The notes below the pieces were generated by a model. The model did no database searches, had not been told where the DNA came from, and saw nothing but the letters and a program-made list of their open reading frames with translations. Source: Camarhynchus parvulus (lineage: Eukaryota; Chordata; Aves; Passeriformes; Thraupidae). Taken from it: DNA of 64,000 bases. This document shows positions 37,371 through 50,686 of the stretch, one piece after another. Made by a program: the position numbers and the translations under genes. Each line of letters begins with the position of its first letter. Positions within the stretch are counted from its first letter, which is position 1. The stretch spans positions 8,837,024 through 8,901,023 of the forward strand of contig NC_044576.1 of NCBI RefSeq assembly GCF_901933205.1. Reading direction: 5' to 3'.

Positions 37371-40300
37371 TCTGTGCCTATTTTACACAGTACTTTATTC
37401 TGTTTTAAAACATAGCTGCCTCAAGTGATTAGTGAAAGAAGTAGAACATCTCTTTCCCAAATATAAAATTTTGTCAAAAAGCTTTCCATTATTAGCTGTA
37501 ATTATTATTGTCCTGTAAGTTGTCTGAATTGGAATAAACCTGACAAAGCCAGTTGTGTTAGGGAGTTAGGTACCTTTACCTGGTGGCAGTAATTCCAATC
37601 AAAGGGATTAGTGCATGAGATCAGATTGAAACTGTTACACTTTTTGCTGCTTCCAAATTTGTCTCAGCAGTTTGTACAAGAACCAAGTTCATTCAAACTC
37701 CCTTTTTTTTGTGTTATAGGAATAAGGAAACGCTACTGTTCATGGAGAATTTTGTATAAATCAGCCAAATACTGAAGTGTTCAAAGGATTATCATACATA
37801 TACTAAAAAAACTTATTCTTCAGTATTACTTAAGAGTACATAAGCACTAATTCCTTTTAAAATGCATTTCACTTTTCTTAGCTAAATACCAGAGCACTGC
37901 AGGACATGCTACTTAATTCACAACATGCATTTATATTTTCCTTATGGGAACACAAACAGATTCTGATCACACTATCTTATTAGTAGCTATGATAAATCAG
38001 CATCACTGCATGAAATAAGAGCAGCATTTTAACTTTTCCTGATTGTTGCCAAGAGCAACCTTTGGTGAACCAAAGTGGTGGTGAATTTTACTTATGTATG
38101 GGAAATTTTGATAAAATTTAAAATATCAATAGGCAATTAAGATTTTTTTTCATAAACATAAAATATACCTAAGCAAAATAATCTTCCATTTCTAATTTTC
38201 AACCAAATTAGATATTTTTATGAATAAGTAGCAATACAGTCTCTTCATGGTAATAACAACTGTGCATCCTTAACGTTTTATGAATATAATACAGATACTA
38301 GTCATTTCCAAGAGTTCTAGTGCATGTTTTAGAATGAAAATGTCTAGATTATATCTCAATGTTTACACTTAATGTTATTTTGAAAGGTATTTTAATGATA
38401 TAAATTCAGTGCATATAAACCATGTAATCATGGAATTGGAATCTAATATTCTCGAAGCTTGTAGAATGCCAATTCTTTATGCAGTTACATGGGGGAAAAA
38501 AGCAATAGGAAAAAATCTTGAATATCTGGCAACTTCTAGAACTGCTGCAATGTTAAAGACCTTTTGTGAAGGTGCCTTCATTAATCCTTACAGCAAGATT
38601 TTTACTACAGCATATTTCAACTGCTTAGTCCAATCCCTTTTTAAAAATCTCATAAGTGATGGACTTTTTGTGTTAAAACTGTCAATCAAGTATTTCTGTG
38701 TCATTTCTTTTTTATATATAGACTAGTAATTCCTCGACTCTTACTCCTCAAAAATCTTTTATGTTGTCATGGTGATCTTCAAGTCCAGAAAATTAATGTT
38801 ATGGATCTTTTTTTGTATAACTCTGAAGAGGCCCTGTTTTTGCTTCCTGAGGAGGAGGCAGACTTTCTCTGTAAGGCAGAGAAATTGACCTGGATTTTTC
38901 ACTCTTCTGCATATCATTGCTAGTGACAGGAACAAACCTGGGCCCGATAAAAAAGCATTAAAGCTTTGAAAAAACCCAGTAGCTTTGTTCTAGTGAAAGG
39001 GCAAGCCTAGCCTATTACATTTTAGTATGTTCAGGCTTATCTCACTCTGTGTAGCTTGAGTGACCAACCTCATCTTGCAGTGTTTCCTGAGCACTTGCAG
39101 AAGTCTGTTGTCCCACACAGGAAAATCAGTCACAATTAATGGCAGTGAGGCTTAAAATAGGTTCCTGATTGAAGTCTCAATGAATCATGTAATTCTTTTA
39201 AACCAGCACTGATGATAGGCAGGTGTATCTGTCCCATGCTGAATATATTTTGACCTGTGACGGCTCTGCTGAGCAGAGGACAATGGTTGGTGACAATACT
39301 GTCTTCTAAATAACCTCCATGCCGAAAATAAAGTAAAACACAGAATGTGGGTAGTCCTATGCACCCCCTGCCCTTCCCAATATTGCCAGTAAAGCATAGT
39401 GTTATAAGCATTTAATGAAGACTCAGCAAAGCTGATGCCAGTAGGAAATCAAATCCAAAAGGCCTTCCAGGTAAATCTGCTTGTCTTGGTTATGGCACAG
39501 GGACATGCTCCTTTTCTGCTATGGTCCAAGGCTGTTTGATCTAAACTAACGTGTCTCCTGAATCCTGCTGCCCTGCCTCCTGCTCCAGCAGCCCCCTGAC
39601 CTCCTGCAGTGCTCAGTTTGCAGCGGAGACACTGACTGCATGCAGTGTGTGCTGATGGGACGTGGCTGCAGTGTGGCTTTAGGAGAGTGGGTGTGACAGC
39701 TTGACCTCTGATCCTTTCTTGCATGACAAAAGGAGGAAGGTTCTGTGGCTCCTTCCCTTGCCTCCCTCTCCTCATGCCTGCCTGCACAGGAAGGACAATA
39801 TGGTTTTGCTAGGTAATACAGAGGTCACTTCATTGCAGTTTCTCTCTCGTTATGCACAACTGGGTGGAGTATATCTTCCAGAGCAAGGAACAAGTATTTC
39901 TGGGAGTACCTTATCACTTTTGAAAGGTCCAACTCTTGCACATCACAGAGCTTTCTGAAACCTTCCTCAGGGCAGAAGAAGTGACACCAGTTTTTCACTT
40001 GCGCACTCCAGTTCCCACAGGAGCTGAGTTGATGTTGTAGCTGCTTTAGCTGTGTCTACCATGAGCTTCAGTGACTGGGATTACCATTATATGTATCAGA
40101 AACTTAAATGGATCCTTACACAAATTTGAGTTTGCGAAGTTAAAAAGACAGAATTTTGGTATGGTGCATGGTATTACCAGATAATTACTTTCTTTAGCCA
40201 GTTTGCCTTTAGTTGACAGCTTTCTGCAGGATACATGAAAATTAATTGACTAAAACTTGCTCTCAAGCACGATAACATCCTTGTTCTATGGCTACTAATC

Positions 40301-41998
40301 AAAGCCATCTGACACCATTAAGACAAACTAAGTCATCTTGACTTCCTTCCTTGGTTGGTCAAAATTTCCAATTATTAACATTGCTGATCTGCCCAATTGC
40401 CAAAAATCTCCTATCTGCTGCTCAAATGAAAGACATGGCCCATCTTCCCACAACAGCTTGTGAAATTAAGCAGACTTCTCTAGGTAGATTTCCCACTTAA
40501 GGAACACAATAAAAAAATAATAAGCACATCAATTTAATATCTTCTAATCCCCACTTACCTTTTAACACTTGAAGAGTGACAAAAGTATAGGAACAGTGAA
40601 GTAACTCAATTGTCTCCATGGAATTTTGAGTCAAGTCAGGAGAGAAAATTGATGAAATGTAAAGTCTTTCTTCCTCTAGGTACTCCTGGAGGTTCTACAG
40701 GAAAAAAAATTATTAGAGCATCATAAATCCCTTGTTTCCAAGTCAGTTTTCTGTAGAATAAATTGGTCAAAGACAGTGTAAGGTACAGGGTATCCACTTC
40801 AATGTACCCACTTAAAATTGAAAGAGTGAAGCCTCCAAATGCAATTAGAAAATACCATTAAACTTCTCTCAAAACAGTTTATAAAGAAAGTAATGCATAA
40901 GCTAACAGAGCCTGTTGAAGCTGAAATTAAACCTTGGCTGTGGGTGTATTAACCTATATGTAGCATCTTATCTTTACCACTTCAGTCTCCTGCACGTTCT
41001 TGTCCACCATGTAACTGTTGCATGATCAGAAATGAACATTAACTTTCATTTTTACTGTGCAACCTTTAAAATTTTCATGTGCATCCTTCAGCTGATGCAG
41101 GTGGCTAACCAAGACACCAGTGCTGCCTTTCTCTCTGACTGCTCAGTCCAAAAAGGGAAAAGCAGTTCTAACATGCAGCAGATTTTCCAACAAGAATTGT
41201 AACTTGGAGACACTCAGCTGGGGTCTGTGGATCATCAGCCTGGCTCACAGCTTTGCTTAGGGTGAGCTGGAGCACAGCAATAGCACTGCTTCCTTTTATT
41301 CTGCTTCTAAATTGCATTAATGTCAGCAAAATTACCCTAAATACTAATAGCTTCCTAATAGCTCATTTCCATGTAAGCATTTTTGTTGTAGCTGACCCAG
41401 AATTTTATATGATTACAAATGAGAGAGAGGGAAGGTAAGAAAATCCTTGAAAGAGTTTATGAAATAAAATTTAATCCACATTCTGAAAAAATGACAACCA
41501 TTCTAATTAATATCAATTAGATATTTGATTCAGGAACTGAACAGCCCAGACATATTGCTGGGTTTCAGGGACAGCTTCAAACTTAGTTTAATGCCATGTA
41601 GAGGAAATATGAATTTTCTTATCATCAATTGTGCACAAATAAAAAAGTAGGTCTAAAAAACAACCCCCTGAAAGTGAAACCTCTGAGTTTGGAAAGCAAA
41701 CATAGTAGGATATATTGCAATTGTTTTGGTGTGGGCTGCTCACATTCTTAACTACAGTGGCTGAAAAAGAGAGACTTGCTCTTCTACTCCTTTTTGTGGT
41801 CCCAAGCTGAAGTGTTAACTAAACCAGCATGATAGTCATCTTCTGTCCTCTCCAGTTAACTGCCTGTCATTTCTTTGTTTGTCTTCTGGTGTCTTTGTTA
41901 AAATAACAGAAATATAGCATGGGAGGGAAAAAGGCAAGCAGCCTCAATAGTCTTCTGACCATGGAAAAATTCTCAGCTGCAAATACAGAAAAGTAGAA

Positions 41999-42085
41999 AT
42001 AGTCTCACTGGATCAGAGCAGCAGTTAATCTAGCTCAGTGTCCAGTTTCCAATAGTGTAAGTGTCTCATGCCTTCAAGACAAAAA
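41999..42085 (+). repeat. Possible ancient amniote interspersed repeat
   Basis: CACTGGATCAGAGCAGCAG followed by TTAATCTAGCTCAGTGTCC and CCAATAGTGTAAGTG resembles the GGATCAGACCA..GGTCCATCTAGYCCAGTGTCC..GACAGTGGC core of an old repeat common in reptile and bird genomes. It is heavily decayed; I cannot name the family with certainty. Confidence 0.35.
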
Positions 42086-45000
42086 ATGTTTGGAAGGCAA
42101 TTATAAAATAACTTTCACACAACTTTACTCCCAGACACCCTATAAGAATTTCTTTAAAATTCCTTCATTAGTTTTACTTCTTAAAAGGAAATTTTATTTG
42201 TAGGCAAATATGCTTATATAAATATAAGTACATGCTGGGATGAAAGTTATAAGTCTGATTATTCCTGCAAATCCACACTATACTACTAGAAAAACAGAAC
42301 TTTTAATTTCAATAAATATAGACCCTAATAATCTGTATGTTTATATCCCCTTTGAAAAAAGATTGTATATCTGTCAGACTCAGTAGAAGACTATATTGGG
42401 TTCTCAATACAGTAAAATACTGATGAACTGAACAGATATATTTATTTTAAAAATAAAGGAGGGTGAACTGATTAAAGAGGATGAACTGATACTTTAAATA
42501 CTCAGCTGGCATTTGGGAGAGCTTATTTCAGTTCTTTACACTGCTGTGGACTTTCTTTTAGACCATGAACAAATCCATTAAGTTTTAGTCTCTCATTTGT
42601 AAAATTAGAAAAATAGTCTTGCTCCACGAGAGTATAGAGAAAAAACTCAATTAGAATATTTGCTTTTTGCTTCAGTACTGAAAGAGTAGTTGAAGGACCA
42701 TGTGGGCCCTCAGGACACCTCATTTTTTCATGTCACCAGGTCTTCATTGCTCATCATAGGATTCTGTCTTCACATTTTATGGGAATAGAGTAGAGCTTTT
42801 CCAGAGAGAGAGTCTAGATCTGTTGCTATCTAAGAAGGTAGATGGAAGGTGCACCACCTCCACATTTCAGCTTGCCTGCTGCATGTATGTGTTTGGGGAT
42901 CTTTTGCATTTGGTTCCCAAAAATAAGGTAGAATGGGAAAACATTCCAATGTCCCATACATACAGTTCAGATTTAACTTATTTATTGAAAATTCTGAAGA
43001 TTCTCCAGGCTATTTTTAGGGTCCAATAGCACACACAAGCTTGGCTTGCAAATGAATTTTGATTTCTGTTACTCAAACTATTCTAATTCTTGTTGATGTG
43101 TGCAAGGGAAAGACTCTATTTCTGTCATTTCACTCTGCCTTTAGCACCATATCATGTAGCATATTTTATGAGAAGAAAACATTTCATAATTTCTACTGTA
43201 TAATGTCCTGTGGAATTGGGAAGACAGTATATTGCTTAAATAGGTCTTGTTTGAAATACAGGTCCAACATTTAATGAAATCTGTGGGAGTTGCATTGTTA
43301 TCTCAGAACAGCCATTGACTGAGGCCCTTCTATCAAAAGCTATTTCAGTGGGGACTAAAAACAACTGCAGACAAGAAAAAATCTCCCACAGTAATTTTAA
43401 ATCTCTCCCAGATAGCTCAAAACTATTATCCACTGCTGTCAGTTAGTGCAGCAGCCTGTGTAGGCAGAGATACAAACTGCTCATAGTATTCTGAGCCAAA
43501 TTCTTTCATGTTGTGAAGGTATTGACTTTACTGAGCCTGCCCAAGGGATGTATTTGGCTCAAAAGTAAAGTTATTTCTGCATTTAGTTAGCAAAAAAATG
43601 TTTTGATTGTAAAGGCCAGAAATCCAGTCATTGGTTCCTTAAAATGCAAGTATTGCCAGTCAGAGGCACATCTGATCTTGAGCCTTTCTTCTTGGTAGCC
43701 AAATGGGAATTGCTCCTATTGACTGGGAAGAGAAATAGGTCCTGGAAGCAAAACCATGAATAAGTGTTACATGCCTTTGAACTCATTTTTCCCTTTACTC
43801 TGTGCCTTTTCCTTTGTTTTGTTCTGTGGAAGTACTTTTACTATACTTCTCTCTCTGTTTTAACCTTCACAACTCCCCTGCCATCGTCGCTCTACATTAT
43901 CCAATATTGTACACTTGGGGGAAAAGCTCTTGTGAAATACCAACCTCAAAGTGACCTTGAGTCAAGTGACTTTTTTTTGCCTTGTTCAGTGTAGCCGCAG
44001 CTATTGGAGCAGAAATGTTAGGATCAGATTAATTGTAACAACAGAGGCTTAGCACTGCTTCAGCCTGACCCCAACTCCCTGCCTTTTGGTCTTGGCTGTA
44101 ATTTCTCGTAGAGCATTTGGCAACACTTGAGATAAATACTGCTGCATTTTGTTTCCAGGCCCTGACTGTGTTCTTTAACATTGTTGCATGATGATGGCTC
44201 TTGGTAAATTAACAGTTCCCACACCTGCACAGTCTCTAATCCATCCTCCTGCACCTTGTTTCATAGCTGGCATTGCAGTGAACTCACAGCTTGGTTACCA
44301 TAAGGACAGTGTTTGGTTTCTCATTGCTTCAGAGTGGTGAGCCATCGACCTCGTTGGGGATTTCTGTTCAAGGCAGGCTCTTCTGACCACAGGAACTTCT
44401 TATTCAGACAGATGCATCTGAGGGGCATTTCCCAACTTCTGGGTTTCAAAATCTGGCTTCAATTCATGTATTTTAGGGCTACATTTTAGTTAGAGGTTTT
44501 AAAAATTCGTAGAGAACACCCATGCCCAAGCCTTTGCTGAGCTTAACTGGATTGGTTTTTATAACTTTCTTGGAACTGAACTAAAGAAAAAATACGTGAC
44601 TATACTGATAATAATGTGGAAAATATTAAGAATAGCCTTCCAAACATAGTGTAAGTTAAGGATTGGAGCCCAGCAAATCCATATAAAGAACTGCATGTAT
44701 TCCTTTTTTGTTTTCAAAGGGTGCTTCAGGAAGAAGGTTCAGTTGGGTAAATGAGGACATTCACTTTGTGGTTTGTAATTTTACATGCCACTTAAGAAAA
44801 GTGTTCTCATTTGGCATATTTCATCTTTAAACCTGTTGAAATTTCAGCACAATTCCTTAAGTAGGAAGGGATTCAATCACCCATTAAATTGCTAAATAGT
44901 GAGACTATCTACTTAACTAACTGGATTTCAAACTTAGGTGTTAAAGGCTAATGGATTCTATTCTTTATGAAAGTACTTGTGTCTTAACTTCTTACAGATA

Positions 45001-45707
45001 AACAATTGCTTGCATTTGAAGAGATCAGTTATTTTTTAAGTGTGTATGTGTGTTTACAGAATAGCAGCCCAGTTCTCCATCAGTGAAACTGAGGCTGACT
45101 TAATCCTCACCTCAATGAAGGAATGATTTCCAGTTGAAGGAATTGTTTCTAATCCAATTTAGGTTGAGAAAAGTAGTATTTGGGTGGGGCAGAGAATTTT
45201 TAAGTGATGCCAGGCATAAGAAATTCTTTTTGTGTAAGTCTTTATTAACCATTTAATTGCTTATGACTTCAAAGTATCAGGTCCATGAAGACTGCCCAGC
45301 TCTCATTGTTTTTACTGCTTGGATTTGGCATCCAAGTATGTTCCGCTGGAATATTATTGAATTCTTTTTTAAAAGGAAACTTATTAAAGTCAAAACTATT
45401 CCTGAAATTGTATACACACATACAATGTCTTATTTGTAACCATTAATTTTCTTTTTATTTTATTATTGAAACAAAGTTGTTTGCAAGTGATAAGAGATAT
45501 ACAGCAAACTTGTATATCTGGTGGTTTCACCTGGAAAGCTGAAGAGGCTTCCTACAACTATATTTATGAGCAACCACTCTAGGATGCTTTTTGCAACCAA
45601 ACATTTCTCCCCAATCCATGTTCTTCTTCCCTGGTTGTTTTGGGTGGGGCTTTTTTGCCATCGCTGGCAATCACATTTATTTCATACTGTATCCCCTCCT
45701 TTCACAG

Positions 45708-45743
45708 AGACAAGGAAAACCTTGCAGCAGCATCAGAAAACAG
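45708..45743 (+). CDS. LDB3: Candidate LDB3 microexon (36 nt, phase 2-2)
   Basis: The acceptor TATCCCCTCCTTTCACAG has a good pyrimidine tract, and the donor CAG|GTAATG is good. Between them lie exactly 36 bases that keep the local phase: AG|A gives Arg, then DKENLAAASEN, ending AG in phase 2. Length, phase and both splice sites all fit insertion between e6 and e8, and the peptide is hydrophilic and free of stops. I do not recognise a mammalian counterpart, so this is a prediction; a chance pseudo-exon remains possible. Confidence 0.5.
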
Positions 45744-47098
45744 GTAATGTTTGCTGTGTTTGATTTACTTCCTGTTAAGAATGTATCTCCACTTTCTTCA
45801 TATTGTTCTTACCTCAAAACCAGGAAATTTATACACTGTTTGAGCAGATTATGAAAGTAGAGGCTTCAGCTAAGTGGGTTCATTAGACATTTCTTTCTCA
45901 TGAACTGTGATGTGGAACAGGTGGGGATTGTGTTTCTCAAAACTTATAAACCTGAAAAATAAGAAGTTTTAAATTAAATATTCTTGAAATGGAATGCTGT
46001 CAGTTTGTGATGGAGTTTTAAGAACAATTTCCATTTTAAACTTGATCTAGACTATTCAAGATGTATTTAAAATCTAAATAAGATTATCTTTTTAAGAACA
46101 TTTGTATGTCAGATCTTGATTGCTACTCAGTGGGTTATGAGGTTCAAAACACTCCCTCTGTAAGTTCTTTCATGTCAAGTTGTTTTCTCACAAAGGATCT
46201 CAGAACGTTTTGCAGTTAAATATAGGTATGTGTTGTTTTCAGTTAGTTCATTTATTAAACCTACAAGTACTGATACACAGGTATTTCTTGAGTGAATCTG
46301 ACAAGTTGTTTAATGGAGCAAAGAAAGGTCTCTTAGTAGTTAGTCATGAAAATAATTTTATACTACTGCTTTTCTCTTTGTTTTTGATTCCTGCCTCAGT
46401 GATATGCAACCTCTTTTTTATTTTGGGGGTTTTTTTTAAGACTGCTAATATTTGAGCAAAGGTTGCATAGTTAATATCTGAGTGCAAGCATTATTTGTTA
46501 ATAATGACACAAGTAATGTCAACTGGCACTTGAACAGTTGGGAAAATTGATTTTTATTTTTAAATTAATAATTTAAAAAAGAAAGAAATAAACCCCTTGA
46601 TTCCTGACTATAAATTAAATTGTAAAGAGCAAGCAATGCATGTTAGAATTTCACCTGCAGTTTCATTTGTGTAAAACCAATTTATAGGACTATGCAGCTG
46701 CTTCACTGAAATCTCCTTTTCTTTTAACTATTATTTTATTTTGCCAGGAACAATTTCTGATATATGACTGGTGTTATTGTCCTCCTATGTTGCCTTAATC
46801 TTGTGTGATCTATCATACCACACCCTTTCTCCATCTCCATTACCATCACAGCTCTGCTTATTTTGATATTCATAGCAATATGATTTCCAGATTTAACACA
46901 AGGTACCTTTTTTAATTTGTCAAGCCTTTCCTGGTCTTAAGCAGTAATTAACCAATGAACTATCAAGATTACTTCATCTGCATTGTCATTATGATCTCCA
47001 GCTCCATCTGTGGCTGGAGTTCTGTCTGTTCCTAAAACCCCTGCTATTACCTAGGAATTGCCTCGTTTACAAACGCCCTTGTAATCTCTGTCACCCAG

Positions 47099-47296
47099 GC
47101 CTACAGGTACCGCGCATGCGCCCCAGTATGTGACCTCAAGTATTTGGCACCCTCCTAAGTCATCCACCAGGGATGCCAACACTGCCAATGCTCAGCCAGT
47201 GGCCTCCAAGGGCTCTGTGAGGCTTGGAGCAGGTACAAGCCAGGGGGAGGCCAGTGTTGGCCAGAAAGCCCCTCTTGCTTCATCCAGTAACCAAAG
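47099..47296 (+). CDS. LDB3: LDB3 exon e8: Ser/Thr-rich cassette exon
   Basis: This 198-base exon (66 codons, phase 2 in and out) lies between CTGTCACCCAG and CAAAG|GTACAC. It encodes PTGTAHAPQYVTSSIWHPPK, then SSTRDANTANAQPVASKGSV and RLGAGTSQGEASVGQKAPLA, ending SSSNQ plus a shared Arg/Ser codon. The start was chosen at 47099 because it keeps the frame open. A second AG eight bases further on (exon from 47107) would shift the frame and stop after 17 codons. The low-complexity, Ser/Ala/Gln-rich content suits a disordered spacer between the ZM and LIM regions. It can be included or skipped without changing the frame. I am not certain of the mammalian counterpart. Confidence 0.8.
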
Positions 47297-50200
47297 GTAC
47301 ACTGTGCTGTGTAACTGCATCACTGACCCGGTTTGGAGCTTTGCCATGGTTTGGTAATAACAACCTCTAACTCCTTCAGATGGAAATGCCCATTGCCTCA
47401 AAGCCAAGGTTCCAGTTCTTCCAATTCCAGCAGCTTCTGGTTCATGTGGGTGTTACATTTTCAGTGGCTCTCATAGGATCACACCTACAATTCAGAGACA
47501 AGTCATTAAGCATCTTCAGCAGAGAAGCAGCAGCTGATATTTCTGTATTTTCAGTGGTTTCCACAAACATTCCCATATTCAAATATTAAATCCTTACGCA
47601 TTACAGTTTTCTCTAAATACTTTCTCTGGCACTTTTTTCCTACAAATGATGCAATAACAGATTTTTTTTCATATCCATTTTAGTTTTGGTTTTCTATATT
47701 TTTGATTCTTTGCAAGTGATCTGTTGGAGGATTAAAAACACAAAAACAATTCATGCATTACATAAAGGAGACTAAGTGCTGTTTTAATCATCCACTCCTT
47801 GTTATTGGGATAGAAAGTCTCAGAATTTAGGACTTCACCAAGAGAAAAAAGTATAGATTATACTTATATTTTAAATGTTAGAGTGCATTTGTTGCTGTGT
47901 TCTCATTATGGTTGTTAACCATTATTATCTTCTTAACCTCTACTGATCTGTGTTCCTTTTCATGAGTGAAAATCAGCTGAGAAGAGATGTGTGTTTGTTT
48001 TCATCCACCTAACTTACTTTTATGTTTGTTACCGCAAATATGAAGATGTTTGATTTTTTCAATGTCTTTTAAAATACAAAGTACTGTAAAAATTTAAGGT
48101 CTACAAAATTATTGTATTTAAAAACCGACCAACCAACCAAAAAACACTCTATAATATGTCATAATGAAGTTGTTGCATTAGATGATCTTTTTTATAAAGC
48201 AGCACTCACATTTACCAATTCTTGAAATTCTTCTGTTGTTGAATAACTAAAATAAAAAATCAGACTGAAAAACTAGAAAGGAGGAGGAAAAAAACCCAGT
48301 TTGGCTATAGTATTTGACAATATAGATAAAATTATGTAAAATTTATAGTTGCTCAATTACAACCAGTCAAGTCAGTCTTGAGCTCTTTCTATAATCTGGT
48401 TTTGAGAATGTTATCAACTGCATATAATTTATGTAACCAAACCACTCTGATTTTTATGGTTCTATCCACTTCATTTCTATTTATTCCAGTTCCTTGTAAT
48501 ATATGTAATAGGTATTATGTAATATAATTAACATATTCTACCATGAAGGAAGGTAAACAAGCCTCTAACATTTTAATCACAAAAAAAGAAATATTACAAA
48601 TACTATGCAAGATAAAATTTGTTTGTATTTCTTTTAAACTTTAAAAGGTATTCTAGTGTATTTGGTTTTATGTTATGTGTATGGGTTCATTCTGTATAAA
48701 TCTGTCTCCACATAGGTCCATGTCCACACATATGGATTGGTTTTTTTACCTTTATTTTCAGTATTTATCACTGAATATGTATTTTGGTTATTTTGTAGAT
48801 TGTTATAATTAAATTGCAATTAATTAAGTTCACTGTTCTCTTCAAGGTATGAAGTCTTGAGTCTTCTGAAATTTGTAGTAAATTCCCTTTCACATCAGTG
48901 CAAATAGACAAAATGGGTGAAATCCTAGTTTGTGTCTTTTAACACATACATTGTTTTTAATACATACATTAAGTTCCATTTTTATGTACAGCATAGTTTC
49001 AATCCTTTCCTCTTTGCCAAATCAAAGATATGTAAGTTAAGTATGTAAGATGAAAACTGTGACTCCACAGCTTTTAATGGGGTAATTCTGGTACCCACTG
49101 TGGCACAGGGAAAATTTCACAGTGTTGAAATTCAGTACCAGATTAGCTGTGATGGATAGTACACAGCTACTCTGTTACACAGGCTGTGAAATTGATAGTC
49201 TGCTAGTTAATTGGAAGAATTTACATCATGAAATGCATCACGATGGAAGAAATCATCTGATTCTCAAATGCATATTACTATGGAAGAACTTCTGCAAAAC
49301 TGTTACAAAACTTGGTATAAGGATTTGAAAGCCAGAATTGCAAACTGGATGATTATTTTCAGGAACTTACTTGTTATCTGCATAATTGTAGATGAATCTC
49401 CATAAGGGAGAAAATACTGATTTCCTGCTGTTGTTGAGGGCTGCATTCAACTTTGAGGTTTGTGGGTATAACAACCAGCTTCTGTTTCAGCTAATCAAGC
49501 AAAATATTCAGCTGAATTAAGACATCATCATGTAGACATTGAACCCTAGAAGAGGAGGAGAAGGACAGGGGAAACAGGACAGTCCCTTGTAGAACAAGGG
49601 GTATCCCAAATTCAGAAGTACCAAACACTTGTTCTAGTTCCTGAGGAATATAACTTGTGAAATCAGTACTTCTGAGAGAAGCAAAAGAAAATATGAGATA
49701 ATTTGTAAATCTGCTCAGGAAAAAAAACTGAGAGAGAGAGAGTTGGAGGGCAAAGGTTGGCTGAAGAAACAGCTGTGGAGCTTTAAGGTTTCTTTTGTTA
49801 TTTGATACTTGCTGTGCTCAGGAAGGAGCATTTTGGGCATTGGTACCTTGAGCAAGATAATTACTGAATACCAGCACCCTGATAGGAGTAATTTGTAAGA
49901 GCACAGAGATGTGACAATATGCTTATGACTTAGGTCTAAACAAGTAGATGTATATCCATTATGTTTCTAGGCCACTGCCCATGGACAGGACAACTATGTA
50001 CAGTGATGCCCTGATTTAAAAAAAACCTGCTAACTTTGTTCCATTTGTCTGTCTGTAAGAGATGAGTAATTCTCAAATTTGAGAGAGGTGATGGAAGACA
50101 TTAATAGATCAACAGGTTACTTAAATGGTCACAGGATACAAGACTAGATTATCATCATTCATTTCAATAAATTTGATGGAATTTATATGAGCTCACAAGA

Positions 50201-50524
50201 CTGTGACAGGCTCTTCACAGCCATTTCAGTCCTGGGTGCCACATTTCCTACCACTGGCATCAGTGGGAGCACTGAAGTGCTCTTTAACAACTGGGGTAAA
50301 TTTCAGTCAAGCAGGACCAACACTGCATTGCAGTCTGAACTGCACAATGGAAAAGGCTGAACAAATGTCTTTTTTTTCTTTGCATAATTGTGCTTTTCCC
50401 TCAGTAACCCAGCCAGCTACTATGTTTGCAGCTGCAGGTTCAAACATAGTAGGTTTTATGCTCTCCATGTAAATGCACGCCTTCTTAAGATGCTTCTTGT
50501 TTTATTTAATTGAACTCTAATTAG
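47297..50524 (+). other. LDB3: LDB3 intron between e8 and e9
   Basis: AT-rich intron. A 33-base splice-site-bounded stretch at 50405-50437 was considered and not called. No other exon or repeat is supported. Confidence 0.78.
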
Positions 50525-50686
50525 TACCCCTGTTGAGCATGCCCCGGTGGCTCCCAGTTCTGCTGCTCCTGCACCACATGCTTCAGCACCTCAGCCTGCT
50601 CCTGCTGCTCCAAACACAGCCAGCCTGATGGCAGCACCAGCCACCACCTCAGTAGTGCAAGAGGCTTTCTCATCCTCCTTCCAAAG
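50525..50686 (+). CDS. LDB3: LDB3 exon e9: Ala/Pro-rich exon (STPVEHAP)
   Basis: This 162-base exon (phase 2-2) lies between TGAACTCTAATTAG and CAAAG|GTAATG. Joined to e6 it reads RRS-S-TPVEHAPVAPSSAAPAP, then HASAPQPAPAAPNTASLMAA and PATTSVVQEAFSSSFQ. The TPVEHAPV start matches the mammalian TPIEHAPV segment that follows RRSS in LIM-containing LDB3, so this is the orthologous start of the long-isoform linker. The rest is Ala/Pro/Ser low-complexity sequence, as in mammals, probably disordered. The pyrimidine tract before this acceptor is weak, which suggests regulated use. Confidence 0.88.

Larger units (their letters stand above)
37371..47098 (+). other. LDB3: LDB3 intronic region between e7 and e8
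   Basis: About 9.7 kb of mostly plain intron. It contains a candidate 36-nt microexon at 45708-45743 and a possible ancient repeat at about 41999-42085. Apparent open frames (for example 39449-39787 on the minus strand) have no family resemblance or splice context. For LIM-containing isoforms this stretch, with e7 and its upstream intron, is removed as a single intron of about 14 kb. Confidence 0.75.

Noticed and set aside
43470..43560. Sequence resembling an old reptile/bird repeat (GAGCCAAATTCT...ATTGACTTTACTGAG)
   Set aside because: The resemblance is too short and decayed to name or delimit.
50405..50437. 33-base phase 2-2 stretch with a strong acceptor, 87 bases before e9
   Set aside because: The donor CAG|GTTCAA is weak, the following intron would be only 87 bases, and the peptide (NPASYYVCSC) is unlike the surrounding linker.
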